DNA of 52,779 nt from Pedobacter sp. (GCA_031119295.1 JAVHYE010000004.1:1-52779), one strand, 5' to 3'. Positions 1 to 9,609 are shown, numbered from the stretch's first letter. Numbers and translations are program-made. The notes: generated from the sequence alone by a model not told the origin.

Positions 1-195
1 GCCGGTGCCCTGCGCTGCTCAGGTTCTGGCGGGGGCTGCGGAACTCGCCTTTGCTGCGCAAAGACTCAGACAGTCCTCGCCCTTAATCCGCCAGCCCCTT
101 CCGCTGCTGGGCTCACAAACGGGAGGGCTAAATCACTGCAGAAGCGCGCATCGCTACGCTCGTTTTAAGGTCAACAGAAAAAGACAAATCAAAGC

Positions 196-226
196 AAAAG
201 GAGTGGCGCGTAGCGCCACTCCTTTT
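196..226. terminator. Perfect 14-bp hairpin (AAAAGGAGTGGCGC-GTA-GCGCCACTCCTTTT), bidirectional intrinsic-terminator-like
   Basis: Perfect inverted repeat 196-209/213-226 with A/T-rich flanks. Confidence 0.75.
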
Positions 227-230
227 ATCC

Positions 231-311
231 CGTCATACCGGCGGAGGCCGGTACCCATACTGAGTTGGTAGTTTCACTGACGCATGGGCCCCGGCCTCCG
301 CCGGGGTGACG
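231..311. repeat. REP-like imperfect inverted repeat (CGTCATACCGGCGGAGGCCGGTACCCAT ... ATGGGCCCCGGCCTCCGCCGGGGTGACG)
   Basis: 28-nt arms 231-258 and 284-311 are near-complementary; resembles extragenic REP-type repeats. Confidence 0.65.
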
Positions 312-685
312 AACACTCTGAAAAGAAATCTGTCGCCCCGGAAGGCTTTAATCCGGGGCCCAGTGACTTTGCTTTTGATTTTCACAGATGAAGAAAAGAG
401 CACTAACGCTTTGCTCTTGAATCCCCATTGAGCCTGCCGACCGGAACAAGACCGGCCAAGGGAAAGCCGAACATGGATGTACGGCTTAGGCGTGATGAGG
501 CAGGGACGCCGAATCTCGCCGACCCTTCGACGCCGGTTTTGTGGAGGGAGGGAACCCGGCGTAGCCGGGCAGGCGACTTGGGGTGCGCGGGGAGTCCAGA
601 GGGGCCGCCGCAACGCGGTCCCTTTGGGCCCGTCCGGCGAGGACGCGCCCTATCAAATAAACAACGGAGCTACGAATAATGAGGT

Positions 686-1597
686 TTATTCTTCTAGACT
701 TGCTTTTCCTGATATGAAGTGCTTTTCAACATTCTTCCTACAAGGATTTTTCTTTTCCAGATACGCACGCCTTTTTGTTGCATCATCAAAGATTGACTGT
801 TTTGCTAAAACATTGCCGTTTTCATCAAATTTAAAAGCAGTCAGTCCAGTAATATTCTCTCCGAATTGACTGACGTATCTATCTTTGGCCGCAGATAGAT
901 TTCTTTCATAAATCGGCATCTTTCTTTCGATAATGCTTCTAACTTTTTCATGAAGCCTGCCAAATGAAGACATATTTTGCAGGACAAGCATTCTTACATC
1001 GACGCGGTCTCCTAAGGCTTTTAGCTCATCCAGTATGGCTGGTTTAAACTGCCCATCTTTTTCCAAAGCCTCGATTGAAAGATATGGAGTAACTGAATGA
1101 GTACACTCCGTTCTTTCATCATTCCATTTTCCACCTAAGGCCATGGCGTGTATTGGCAGTCCATTGTGCTGAACGTAGTTTCTTAATGCATATAAAGTCC
1201 TGTAGCCAAGGGTTGAGTCATACTCGATACGAGTTTGAGCAATGAATTCTTCATGTTCAGGTGATTTCGTTCCGAACATATAAGATATGTGCTGAGGTAT
1301 GTGATCAACATATGTTCGACATGTTGAAAGAAGATTAATTAAGTGAAGATTAATGTATTGCATCTTGTCGATGAAATCAGACCAAGAAAGCTCTCTAAAA
1401 GTGAGCTCATTGATTGCAACCTCATAAGCAGATTTCTCGAAATAAATGAAGTTTCTTAGTAAGAGATCATATTTTTCTTCTGCCGACAAAATGTGGATTA
1501 TTCCGCTTTGTGCATCAATCAGGTCAAGAAATTCTTGTTGCGAGAGAGGTATTTCATTCGTTGACCCGATAAATTGTTTCTTTAATTTAAATTCCAT
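686..1597 (-). CDS. hypothetical protein, AT-rich orphan gene
   Basis: ORF track 686..1678; likely start at MEFKLKKQ; composition much more AT-rich than the rest of the window. Confidence 0.6.
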   Translation of the reverse strand: MEFKLKKQFIGSTNEIPLSQQEFLDLIDAQSGIIHILSAEEKYDLLLRNFIYFEKSAYEVAINELTFRELSWSDFIDKMQYINLHLINLLSTCRTYVDHIPQHISYMFGTKSPEHEEFIAQTRIEYDSTLGYRTLYALRNYVQHNGLPIHAMALGGKWNDERTECTHSVTPYLSIEALEKDGQFKPAILDELKALGDRVDVRMLVLQNMSSFGRLHEKVRSIIERKMPIYERNLSAAKDRYVSQFGENITGLTAFKFDENGNVLAKQSIFDDATKRRAYLEKKNPCRKNVEKHFISGKASLEE

Positions 1598-1619
1598 GTG
1601 GCTAACCTTACTTGGGTAT

Positions 1620-2561
1620 TCAATTATGGTTAGGGTTGCTGAACTCATTTCCAAAGCTGGTAATTCGCGCCTCATCACACCTCAAACAAAGCATCGGCAT
1701 TCCCTTCCCCGTCAGCATCACCATTGTCTTCTGTTTGCACTTCTTGCAGGCCGTCCAGTTCACCGGCTCTGACACGGGCGTAAAGCGATCACATTCAATA
1801 TCAGGCCGCAGGCCGGCAAGCTTGGCGTATTCCTGCCAGGGGAAGTGGTTGTTGATGAGGAGGTAACGCAGGGATGGCAGCGTGGCTAGTACGGCGAGGG
1901 ATTCGTCTTCACTACGTAGGGCAGAGAGGGAAAGCCAAGTGAGTTTGTCCAGGCCTGCCAAAGGCGAAAGGCTGGCGACTTTCAGGGCTTTGAGGCTATT
2001 GGTGTCGCCGTGCAGGCCGAGGCCGCGCAGATTCTTGAGGGCAGAAACGAATTCCAGTTGGGCGGCGGCTCTTACGTTTTCCAGCTCCAGCCATTCCAGC
2101 AGTGGCAGCTCACTCAATACATCCAGCGGCTCCAGTGAGGGCGAGCTGCCCATATGCAGATAGCGCAGCGTGCCGGCGAGCTTGGTGATGGGCGTGAAAT
2201 CCTTGATGCCGCTCCATTTCACATACAGGCCTTCCAAGCCAGGCATCTGGCAGGCGGCTTCAAACAATTCGGGCGAAACGCGGGACTGGAACCAGAGAAA
2301 GCGCACGTCTTTCAGCGTGGGTAGCAGCGCACACCAGCGTTGCACCAGTTTCTTTTGTTCCGCCGGTTTCAGATCGGTTTGTGTGACGGCGAGGGACAGG
2401 CGCTCCTTACCTTCCCATTGTTCGGGATCACGGATGCTGCGTGGCGGGAAATTCTTGGTGGGGCGGTGATACCAGAAGCTGTGCCAGGGCTGCACATTCT
2501 CGCTGCTTTCTTCCGTGAGCTGGCGTACACGCGCCAGCAGCTCCGCCAGGGGATCGCTCAT
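1620..2561 (-). CDS. leucine-rich-repeat-like protein with C-terminal CxxC...CxxC (Zn-ribbon-like) tail
   Basis: Repeated L-rich segments (LPLLEWLELENV, LKNLRGLGLHG, LDKLTWLSLSAL); C-term ACKKCKQ...LCLRCDEA; start taken at MSDPLAELL. Confidence 0.6.
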   Translation of the reverse strand: MSDPLAELLARVRQLTEESSENVQPWHSFWYHRPTKNFPPRSIRDPEQWEGKERLSLAVTQTDLKPAEQKKLVQRWCALLPTLKDVRFLWFQSRVSPELFEAACQMPGLEGLYVKWSGIKDFTPITKLAGTLRYLHMGSSPSLEPLDVLSELPLLEWLELENVRAAAQLEFVSALKNLRGLGLHGDTNSLKALKVASLSPLAGLDKLTWLSLSALRSEDESLAVLATLPSLRYLLINNHFPWQEYAKLAGLRPDIECDRFTPVSEPVNWTACKKCKQKTMVMLTGKGMPMLCLRCDEARITSFGNEFSNPNHN

Positions 2562-2644
2562 TTCGGCTCCTTGCTCTTCGCCGGACTCTAGCGAGCCGGC
2601 GAAAGAGAAGGAAGCCCGATAGTCTTGTGAAGGGCTTGCGGAAA

Positions 2645-3445
2645 CTACCGTGCGCCCCGCCACCTCAGCACATGGTCGGAGAGCGCATTCACGCCATAGC
2701 TCATGGCCACGCCGAGAACGGTAACGGCGGTGGCGCAGACGATGATGATGTCCATGCGCGCGCCCAGCTCGGCCGTCATCATGAGATTGCCGAGGCCGGC
2801 GCCGGCATTGAAAAGCAGCTCGCTGCCGACGGCGGTAATCCAGGCGAAGGGCACGGCTTGCGTGAGGCCGGTGAAGAGAGACGGCAGTGCGGCCGGCAGT
2901 TGCACGCGCCAGAACAGGCGCAGCTTGCCGAAACCGTAGATGCGGCCGACTTCGCGGTAGCTGTCGTCCACATGGTGCAGGCCTTCATAGGTGTTGAGCA
3001 CCATGGGATAAAACGCGGCCAGGGAAATGATGAAAACCTTGGCGGGCTCGCCATTACCCACCCAGAGGCCTATCAAGGGCACCAGACCCAGCAGTGGCAC
3101 CTGGCGTATGGAGTGATAGAGCGGGCTCACCAGGGTGTTCACGATTTTCGAGAGCGCCATGGCCGAGCCCAGCAGCAGGCCGGCGATGCCGCCTATAAGC
3201 AGGCCGGTGCTGGTGCGTTGCAGGCTGCCCAGCAGATTCACCCAGAGCTCGCCGTTTTCAATCAGCTCCAGAAAGGAGTTAGCCACATTCTGCAGGGGTG
3301 TGAAGGCATAGGCATGCACATCACTGCGGCCGGATTGCCATTGCCAGAGCAGCAAGAGAATGGCCGGCACTACAAGGCCGCGCAGGGCTTTCAGTTTTTG
3401 GATCGCGCCTTTTGTGAAGACATAGGCGAAGACAGAAGTGCTCAT
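2645..3445 (-). CDS. ABC transporter permease, sulfonate/nitrate/taurine (SsuC) type
   Basis: 266 aa hydrophobic; conserved EVGRIYGFGKLRLFWRVQLPAALPSLFTGLTQAV BPD permease motif. Confidence 0.85.
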   Translation of the reverse strand: MSTSVFAYVFTKGAIQKLKALRGLVVPAILLLLWQWQSGRSDVHAYAFTPLQNVANSFLELIENGELWVNLLGSLQRTSTGLLIGGIAGLLLGSAMALSKIVNTLVSPLYHSIRQVPLLGLVPLIGLWVGNGEPAKVFIISLAAFYPMVLNTYEGLHHVDDSYREVGRIYGFGKLRLFWRVQLPAALPSLFTGLTQAVPFAWITAVGSELLFNAGAGLGNLMMTAELGARMDIIIVCATAVTVLGVAMSYGVNALSDHVLRWRGAR

Positions 3446-4245
3446 CAGCGGTATTTCCAGCGCAGCAAAAAGCGTTCAAGCAGGCGAAAGCCTTTATCCA
3501 GGGAAAAGCCGATCACGCCGGTGAGGATGACGCCCACCATCACGATATCCAGACGCAGCATCTGCCGGCCCAGTTCCATCATCTGGCCGAGGCCGGAATC
3601 CGCCGCCAGCAATTCCACGGCCACCAGCACCAGCCAGGCACGGCCCAAAGAAATGCGTATACCGGTGAGCACGGGCGGCACGATGGCGGGAAAGACAATG
3701 CGACGGAACAGGGTGAGCGGCGGCAGGCGGTAGACCCGCCCTACTTCCAGATGCCCGCGCGGAATGTTTTTCACGGCGTCATAGGCGGCGATTGCCGGCG
3801 GGAAAAACGTGGCCTTTACCAGCAGCACGATTTTCAGGGTTTCATCGATGCCGAAAAACAGCACGGCCATGGGGATCAGCACCAGGGTGGGAATCTGGCG
3901 CAGGGCATGGAAGAGCGGGCCGAAATAGATTTCCACTTGGCGAGAGAGCGCCATGGCCACACCGAAGGCGAGCCCGGTCACGGTGCCAATCGCAAAACCG
4001 GCCGCGAGGCGATAGAGGCTGACGGAAAGATGCATCTGCAATTCGCCGCTGTCCCAGAGCTCGCGAGCCGCGGCGAGTACGGCCGCCGGTGGCACCACGA
4101 TCTGTTCCGGGAAAATGGCCAGCTTCGCCACCCATGCCCAGAGCAATAACAGCGCGACCGGCGAGATGAATGCGGCCAGTTTCTGCCAGGGCAAGTCGGG
4201 AAGTCGCGGCAGCCGCAAGGCTGCCGTTTTCACAATGTTTTCCAT
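3445..4245 (-). CDS. ABC transporter permease, SsuC type (second, non-identical subunit)
   Basis: 266 aa; HLEVGRVYRLPPLTLFRRIVFPAIVPPVLTGIRISLGRAWLVLVAVELL motif; overlaps the next gene by 1 nt. Confidence 0.85.
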   Translation of the reverse strand: MENIVKTAALRLPRLPDLPWQKLAAFISPVALLLLWAWVAKLAIFPEQIVVPPAAVLAAARELWDSGELQMHLSVSLYRLAAGFAIGTVTGLAFGVAMALSRQVEIYFGPLFHALRQIPTLVLIPMAVLFFGIDETLKIVLLVKATFFPPAIAAYDAVKNIPRGHLEVGRVYRLPPLTLFRRIVFPAIVPPVLTGIRISLGRAWLVLVAVELLAADSGLGQMMELGRQMLRLDIVMVGVILTGVIGFSLDKGFRLLERFLLRWKYR

Positions 4246-4251
4246 GGCGTG

Positions 4252-5343
4252 TTAAGTGCCCGGCTTCCAGTAGCTTTCCAGCTTGAGCTCTTTCAGTGCC
4301 ACCGGCAGGAATTGCGGCGCCAGCAAAGTCTTCACATCAGGCTTCTTGCGAATAAGGCCGTTGGCAGCCGCGTGATCAATCACGCCCTGGTAGTGCTGGC
4401 TGAGCGTGGGTGTGAACAGCGGCGCCCAGTAATCTTTCCAGCCGGCTTTATTGCCATCGTAATCGCGGCGTATCGCGGCTTCCGGCAGACCGAAGAGGGC
4501 CTGGTCCTTGATATAGCCATCGCGATTCTTTTCCTGCGAAATCCAGTGGCTGGCGCGCACGGATGCCGTAACCAGCAACTGCGTGATGTCGGCATGCTGT
4601 TTGACGAAATCCGCGCTGCCCCAGAGCTCGGCGCGCATCTTCCAGTCGGCCGGTGCCTGTTGGCTGCTCCAGATGATGCGGGCCAGCTTCTTGTCTTCCA
4701 GCACAAGCGCATCGTTCAGTGTGAAGAAGCCGTCCACATTACCGGCGGCCACGGCGGCAGAGCCCGCCTGAGGATTCAGATTGATGATGCGGAAGTCTTT
4801 CAGCGTGAGCCCTTGCGAGGCAATCAGCTTGCCGAAGGAGACTTCCCAGGGGCGGCCGCGATGCAGCGCAATCTTCTTGCCCTTGAGGTCGGCAATGGAT
4901 TTGGCGCTGGAGCCGGGCGGCACCACGAGATAGGTGTTATTGCCGAGGCCACCGGGCACCACGAGTTTGGTGCTCACGCCATTGGCATTGAGGATGACGG
5001 AGGGCAGATCGCCATAGAAAGCAAAATCGATACTTTTGTTGGTGAAGGATTCATTCACCAGCGTGGCCACCGAGGCCGTGGTCACCGGCACCCATTCCAG
5101 CTGCACATTCTTCTGCTTCAACGCTGCCAGGAAGACAGGATCATTGGCCACGATCTGCGGTGAGCCTATGAAAGTGGGCTTGCCACCGTTATCGCGTGCC
5201 ACCACGGCAATACGCAGCCTGGTTGCCGCATCGGCGCTGTGGGCTGCGAGGCTGGCAAGCAGGGAAGAAAAAGCCAGCAAGGTACTGAGGATGATGCGCG
5301 GGGCAATGCGAAGGAATACACGGGGTGCAGCGGGATGACGCAT
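4252..5343 (-). CDS. ABC transporter substrate-binding protein, SsuA-like (aliphatic sulfonate family)
   Basis: Signal-peptide-like N-terminus; LRIAVVARDNGG..., IDFAFYGDLPSVILNANG, DLKGKKIALHRGRPWE motifs; start placed at MRHPAAPRV. Confidence 0.8.
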   Translation of the reverse strand: MRHPAAPRVFLRIAPRIILSTLLAFSSLLASLAAHSADAATRLRIAVVARDNGGKPTFIGSPQIVANDPVFLAALKQKNVQLEWVPVTTASVATLVNESFTNKSIDFAFYGDLPSVILNANGVSTKLVVPGGLGNNTYLVVPPGSSAKSIADLKGKKIALHRGRPWEVSFGKLIASQGLTLKDFRIINLNPQAGSAAVAAGNVDGFFTLNDALVLEDKKLARIIWSSQQAPADWKMRAELWGSADFVKQHADITQLLVTASVRASHWISQEKNRDGYIKDQALFGLPEAAIRRDYDGNKAGWKDYWAPLFTPTLSQHYQGVIDHAAANGLIRKKPDVKTLLAPQFLPVALKELKLESYWKPGT

Positions 5344-5402
5344 GATGCTTTCCTGATCTCTTGAAACGGCGTGCGTATGCAACGCAAACGGAAAGCCTGT
5401 TC

Positions 5403-5418
5403 AGCAAGATGTCTGCCA
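5403..5418 (-). promoter_or_regulatory. sigma-54 -24/-12 promoter (TGGCAGACATCTTGCT on - strand)
   Basis: Match to TGGCACG-N4-TTGCW with GG/GC spacing conserved; about 60 nt upstream of SsuA-like start. Confidence 0.65.
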
Positions 5419-5559
5419 GCGTCATGGAAATGTCGTGCGGACAAAGCCAAGTGCCTGATCAGGAAATGAAAAATAATTTCAGCACGGCTTCCTGATGGCT
5501 ATGCCCATCGGCTGCTGTGCAGACGACTGATGTCCGGGCAGCAGCACCCGACACTTTCC

Positions 5560-5575
5560 TGCTGGTCAGCCAGCA
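5560..5575. promoter_or_regulatory. candidate UAS dyad TGCTG-GTCAGC-CAGCA
   Basis: Fits recurring TGYTG-N6-CARCA dyad; lies between divergent sigma-54 promoters. Confidence 0.5.
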
Positions 5576-5581
5576 AGTGGC

Positions 5582-5597
5582 TGCTGGATTTTCAACA
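5582..5597. promoter_or_regulatory. candidate UAS dyad TGCTG-GATTTT-CAACA
   Basis: Second dyad, 22 bp centre-to-centre from the first. Confidence 0.5.
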
Positions 5598-5685
5598 GCG
5601 AAAGGTCTCCTGAATTTTCCGGCGCATATGGCCGGCGGCATGCAAATGCAGCGCTGGTGCGGCTTTGCAGGATTTTTCACGCAGC

Positions 5686-5701
5686 TGGCACGGCAGCTGC
5701 A
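5686..5701 (+). promoter_or_regulatory. sigma-54 -24/-12 promoter (TGGCACGGCAGCTGCA)
   Basis: Near-consensus TGGCACG-N4-CTGCA; upstream of SsuD-like start 5784. Confidence 0.75.
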
Positions 5702-5783
5702 ATTGCCCTGCAACACGTTTTGGCGAAAGGCGCGTTCCGGCGTCTTCGCCTGTTTCAATAGTGTTGTCAGGAGTTGCAAGAAA

Positions 5784-6950
5784 ATGGCCGTGGAATTCCT
5801 CTGGCGTCTGCCTGTACATGGCGACGGACGCCGGGCCCACCATCTTCATACCCGTGGTGAATGGAACCAGCAGACTGCTTCGCGCGTGGCGCCGAAAATC
5901 GATGAGCCGGATTTCGCCTATATCGATTATCTCTCGCAGGTGGCGCGTGCGGCAGATATCGGGGGCTTCCATGGCGCCCTGGTGCCGGCCTTCCGCCATA
6001 CCGAAGATCCCTGGATGCTGTCCGCGGCACTGGCGCGTGAAACCCGTCGCCTGCGTTTCCTGATTGCCATACAGCCCTGGTTCATCCATCCCTCCTATGC
6101 CTCGCAGATGGCCGCCAGCCTGCAGCGTCTCAGCCATGGCCGTGTGGAGTGGAATGTCATTACCGGTGGCGGCGGCAGCGAGCAGCGCGCCTATGGCGAT
6201 TTCATCGATCACGCCGCGCGTTACGAGCGCACGGAAGAATTCCTGGATTATGTGAAGGGTTATACCGCCGGTGAGCCTTTCACTTTCGAAGGCAAGCATT
6301 ACCGCGTGGAAGAAGGCGGCCTCAAATCCCCCATGAAGCAATACGGCGTGCCGCGCCTCTGGCTGGCCGGTGCCAGCGAAGCTTCCATGCGTGTGGCAGC
6401 CAAGCATGCCGATATACATCTCACCTGGGCCGAGCCCGTCGCCAAACAGAAAGAAGTGATAGACCAGGCGCGCCGCGCCATTGAAAGCACAGGCTATGGC
6501 CGCGAGCTGGGCTTTGGTGTGCGTGTGGACATTCTCGCGCGTGAAACCGAAGAGCAGGCCTGGGCCGAGCTGCGCCAGATGCATGCCACGGTCAGTGACA
6601 GCTCGCGCGGTTTTGGTGGCGGTCGTCGCGGTGATTCCGAATCCGTCGGTGCGGCGCGGCAGAACGCCCTGCGTGGCGGCGGCCAGAAATTCGATGACCT
6701 TATTGTTGATCGCAATGCCTGGGCCGGCATGTCCGCCATACGCGGTGGCCCTGGCCTGGTGATTGTCGGCAGCCATGAGCAGGTAGCCGAGCGCCTTGCC
6801 GAATATGTCGATATCGGCGTCACGCAATTCATCCTCGCCAGTAATCCGCATCTGGAAGAAGCCTATCGCGTGGCCGAAGAAGTGCTGCCGCTGGTAGAGG
6901 GCGCCATCAAATCCCGCAAGAGCGTGGCCCCGCTACGCGCTTCGGCCTGA
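5784..6950 (+). CDS. LLM-class flavin-dependent monooxygenase, SsuD-like (alkanesulfonate monooxygenase family)
   Basis: ADIGGFHGALVPAFRHTEDPWMLSAALARETRRLRFLIAIQPWFIHP and GRVEWNVITGG motifs; start placed at MAVEFLWRLP. Confidence 0.85.
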   Translation: MAVEFLWRLPVHGDGRRAHHLHTRGEWNQQTASRVAPKIDEPDFAYIDYLSQVARAADIGGFHGALVPAFRHTEDPWMLSAALARETRRLRFLIAIQPWFIHPSYASQMAASLQRLSHGRVEWNVITGGGGSEQRAYGDFIDHAARYERTEEFLDYVKGYTAGEPFTFEGKHYRVEEGGLKSPMKQYGVPRLWLAGASEASMRVAAKHADIHLTWAEPVAKQKEVIDQARRAIESTGYGRELGFGVRVDILARETEEQAWAELRQMHATVSDSSRGFGGGRRGDSESVGAARQNALRGGGQKFDDLIVDRNAWAGMSAIRGGPGLVIVGSHEQVAERLAEYVDIGVTQFILASNPHLEEAYRVAEEVLPLVEGAIKSRKSVAPLRASA

Positions 6951-7001
6951 AAGTTTTTACAACCGTGTTGAACGCCGCATTAAAAACCAAGGAGAGCCGC
7001 C

Positions 7002-7760
7002 ATGAGTAATCTGGCTTTTTCCGAGTCGTATTATCCAGTTCGTCGTGCTGCCGTCCGCCATGCCGAGTTTGTGCAGGAGGTGGCTGCGCCCAAGGCCGTG
7101 GTGGTATCGCCACAGGCAGAAGTGCAAACCGATTTTCTCAAGGACAGGAGTCATGTGCTGGCCGCTGTTGCGGCCGTACTGACACTGCATGTGGCGGTAG
7201 TGGCCTGGCTGCATCGCCCTTCTTCCGAAGTGGAAGTCTATGTGCCGCCGGAAATTCCTCCCATGGTGGTGGATCTGGCACCACCACCGGAATTGCCGCC
7301 GCCGCCACCGCTGAAAAAGGAATTGCCGCCACCACCTCCCGTGCAGAAACAGCAGGTGGTGCCGCAACCACAACCGGTGGCTGAGCCGGTGAAGACCGAA
7401 GTGGCGCCGGTGGAAACACCTGTCACGCCACCGCCGCCGCCTGTTGCCGCAGCACCTGCACCCGCGCCGGTGGAAAAAATCACCGAGCCCGATGCCTATG
7501 CCGGTTATCTGCGCAATCCCGCACCGGCTTATCCCGCTTTCGCACAGGAGCAGGGTTGGGAAGGTCGCGTCCTGCTGCAGGTACATGTGCTGGCCAGCGG
7601 CAAACCCGACAGCGTGCAGGTGAAGAAAAGCAGTGGTCGCAAGGTGCTGGATGAAGCAGCCCTGCGCACTGTGCAGCGCTGGACCTTTGCGCCGGCAAAA
7701 CGCGGCAGCACGCCGGTAGACGGTTGGGTGGAGGTGCCCATCGACTACAAGCTGAATTGA
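7002..7760 (+). CDS. tonB: energy transducer TonB
   Basis: Single N-terminal TM, Pro-rich linker, C-terminal TonB domain (PAYPAFAQEQGWEGRVLLQVHVLASGKPDSVQVKKSSG). Confidence 0.9.
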   Translation: MSNLAFSESYYPVRRAAVRHAEFVQEVAAPKAVVVSPQAEVQTDFLKDRSHVLAAVAAVLTLHVAVVAWLHRPSSEVEVYVPPEIPPMVVDLAPPPELPPPPPLKKELPPPPPVQKQQVVPQPQPVAEPVKTEVAPVETPVTPPPPPVAAAPAPAPVEKITEPDAYAGYLRNPAPAYPAFAQEQGWEGRVLLQVHVLASGKPDSVQVKKSSGRKVLDEAALRTVQRWTFAPAKRGSTPVDGWVEVPIDYKLN

Positions 7761-7823
7761 GTGCGCGTATTACGCGCATGAAGTGAAACCCTGAATTGAA
7801 ACTGAAGTTGTGAGAGCAAAACC

Positions 7824-8549
7824 ATGAATCATATTTCCACCACCCTTATCGTCGAGGGCTCGCTCTGGCTGCTGGTGCTTTTTTCCGTGGCCACCTGGAG
7901 CCTTATCGTGGTGAAGGCTGTGCAGCATGGCCGCCAGTCTGGCCAGAACCGCAAATTCACCGAAGCTTTCTGGCAGGCCGTTGATCTCAAGGCTGCATCG
8001 GCACTCAAGGATTTTGACGGCTCTGCTGCGCACCTTGCTGCCGCCGGTTTTGAAGCGCTGAAAAATGCTGATGACGAAAGCAGCCATGATCTGCAGCACA
8101 GCTGGGGCCGTCAGGACCTGCTGGAGCGCCGTCTGCGTCAGCAAATCCAGAAAGAACGCCGTTCTCTGGAAAGCGGTCTCGCTGTACTCGCCTCCATCGG
8201 CAGTACCGCGCCTTTCGTGGGTCTCTTCGGTACTGTATTCGGCATCATTCACGCGCTCTCGGCCATTTCGGCCAGCGGCTCTGCCAGCATTGATGTGGTG
8301 GCCGGTCCGATTGGTGAGGCGCTGATTGCCACCGGTATCGGTATCGCCGTCGCGGTGCCGGCCGTGCTGGCTTACAACTTCTTTGTGCGCCGCCTGAAAT
8401 CCATTGCTGCTGATCTCGATGATTTCGCCAGTGATTTTGTCAGCCTGGCGCAGAAGGCTGGCTTCCGTCTGGGCGAACGTCCGGCTCCGCGCAAACCCAC
8501 GGTAGTTTCCGACAAGGGCGCTGACGGCAAGAAAGAGGTATTCGCGTAA
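7824..8549 (+). CDS. exbB: ExbB / MotA-TolQ-ExbB proton channel
   Basis: LAVLASIGSTAPFVGLFGTVFGIIHAL and GPIGEALIATGIGIAVAVPAVLAYNFFVRR motifs. Confidence 0.92.
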   Translation: MNHISTTLIVEGSLWLLVLFSVATWSLIVVKAVQHGRQSGQNRKFTEAFWQAVDLKAASALKDFDGSAAHLAAAGFEALKNADDESSHDLQHSWGRQDLLERRLRQQIQKERRSLESGLAVLASIGSTAPFVGLFGTVFGIIHALSAISASGSASIDVVAGPIGEALIATGIGIAVAVPAVLAYNFFVRRLKSIAADLDDFASDFVSLAQKAGFRLGERPAPRKPTVVSDKGADGKKEVFA

Positions 8550-8964
8550 TGGCTTTTCAACCGGAGGTGGAGAAGCCGAAGACGTTGTCAGTGAAATCAA
8601 TATCACGCCGCTGGTGGATGTGATGCTGGTTCTGCTCATCGTCTTCATCGTCACGGCGCCGCTGCTCACCAATACCGTGAAAGTGACTCTGCCAAAAACG
8701 CAGCCCACTACGCCGCTGGTGCAGAAGAAGGCTTTCACAGTGAGTGTGGATGCAGCCGGCAAGGTGTTTCTGGACAAGCAGGAATTGCCGCTGGCGAATT
8801 TTGAAGTCGCACTGCGCGAGGCCAAGGCCAGCACTGCCGAGTTTTATCTCAATCTGCAGGCCGATGAAGCCGTGCCTTACGGCACCGTGGCCAAGGTGAT
8901 GGCCATTATCGAACGCACGGGTGTGGATCGCCTGTCTGTTCTCACCATGCCCGGACAGGGCTGA
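8549..8964 (+). CDS. exbD: ExbD biopolymer transporter; N-terminal reading frame apparently broken by 1 nt
   Basis: EINITPLVDVMLVLLIVFIVTAPLLT is ExbD; the ATG at 8549 (TAATG overlap with exbB) is one nt out of frame with this segment. Confidence 0.8.
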
Positions 8965-9012
8965 GGCGGCGCCGCCTAGCTAATGCAAAAAACAGTGACA
9001 GGCTGAAGAACC

Positions 9013-9609
9013 ATGACCGTAAAAATTGCTGAAACCTCCGTTCCCGTGCACGAGCTGATTGCCACGCGCTGGAGTCCCCGCGCCTTCCAGGATCGCCCGG
9101 TGGAAAATGAAAAGCGCCAGGCCCTGCTGGAAGCCGCCCGCTGGACGCCCTCTGCCTACAATCTGCAGCCCTGGCGTTTCGTGGTATGGGAACGCCATCG
9201 TGATGCCGAGAGTTTTGATCGCGCTTTTGCCACTTTGAGCAGCACCAATAAATCCTGGGTGCAGCGCGCGCCTCTGTTGCTGGGTGTGTTTGCCGATACC
9301 CGCGGCCCGGAAGGCAAGGCCAATGGTTCCGCCGCCTATGACACCGGCGCAGCCGTGTTCGCACTTTCCCTGCAGGCCCATTCCCTGGGTCTGCATCTGC
9401 ATCAACTGGGTGGTTTCAATCGCGAAGCCCTGCGTGACGAGTTTGCACTGCCACCGGAAATCGCCGTGCTCACTCTCGTGGCCGTGGGCTATCGCGACGA
9501 AGTGGATGTGATAGAGCGCGAAGAGCTGCGCAAGCGCGAGCTGCTGCCGCGTGAGCGCCTGCCGCTGTCGCAAATCGCTTTTGCCGGCGCCTGGGGTACG
9601 CAGCTGTGA
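9013..9609 (+). CDS. nitroreductase family protein
   Basis: RWSPRAFQDRPV...EAARWTPSAYNLQPWRFVV and LGLHLHQLGGF motifs. Confidence 0.88.
   Translation: MTVKIAETSVPVHELIATRWSPRAFQDRPVENEKRQALLEAARWTPSAYNLQPWRFVVWERHRDAESFDRAFATLSSTNKSWVQRAPLLLGVFADTRGPEGKANGSAAYDTGAAVFALSLQAHSLGLHLHQLGGFNREALRDEFALPPEIAVLTLVAVGYRDEVDVIEREELRKRELLPRERLPLSQIAFAGAWGTQL

Noticed and set aside
5-679. Small ORFs 5..271, 233..613, 428..679, 477..869
   Set aside because: They lie over inverted repeats and repeat-like DNA with no protein-family signal.
2627-3733. 368-aa plus-strand ORF and 3751..4149
   Set aside because: Antisense to the two SsuC-type permeases.
5655-5669. TGGTGCGGCTTTGCA as a second sigma-54 promoter
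   Set aside because: GG-to-GC spacing is one base short; the site at 5686-5701 fits better.
5592-6851. 419-aa minus-strand ORF
   Set aside because: Antisense to the SsuD-like gene and its promoter region.
7138-7586. Short minus-strand ORFs with simple composition (Gly/Thr-rich, His/Arg-rich)
   Set aside because: Complement of the TonB proline-rich linker, not genes.
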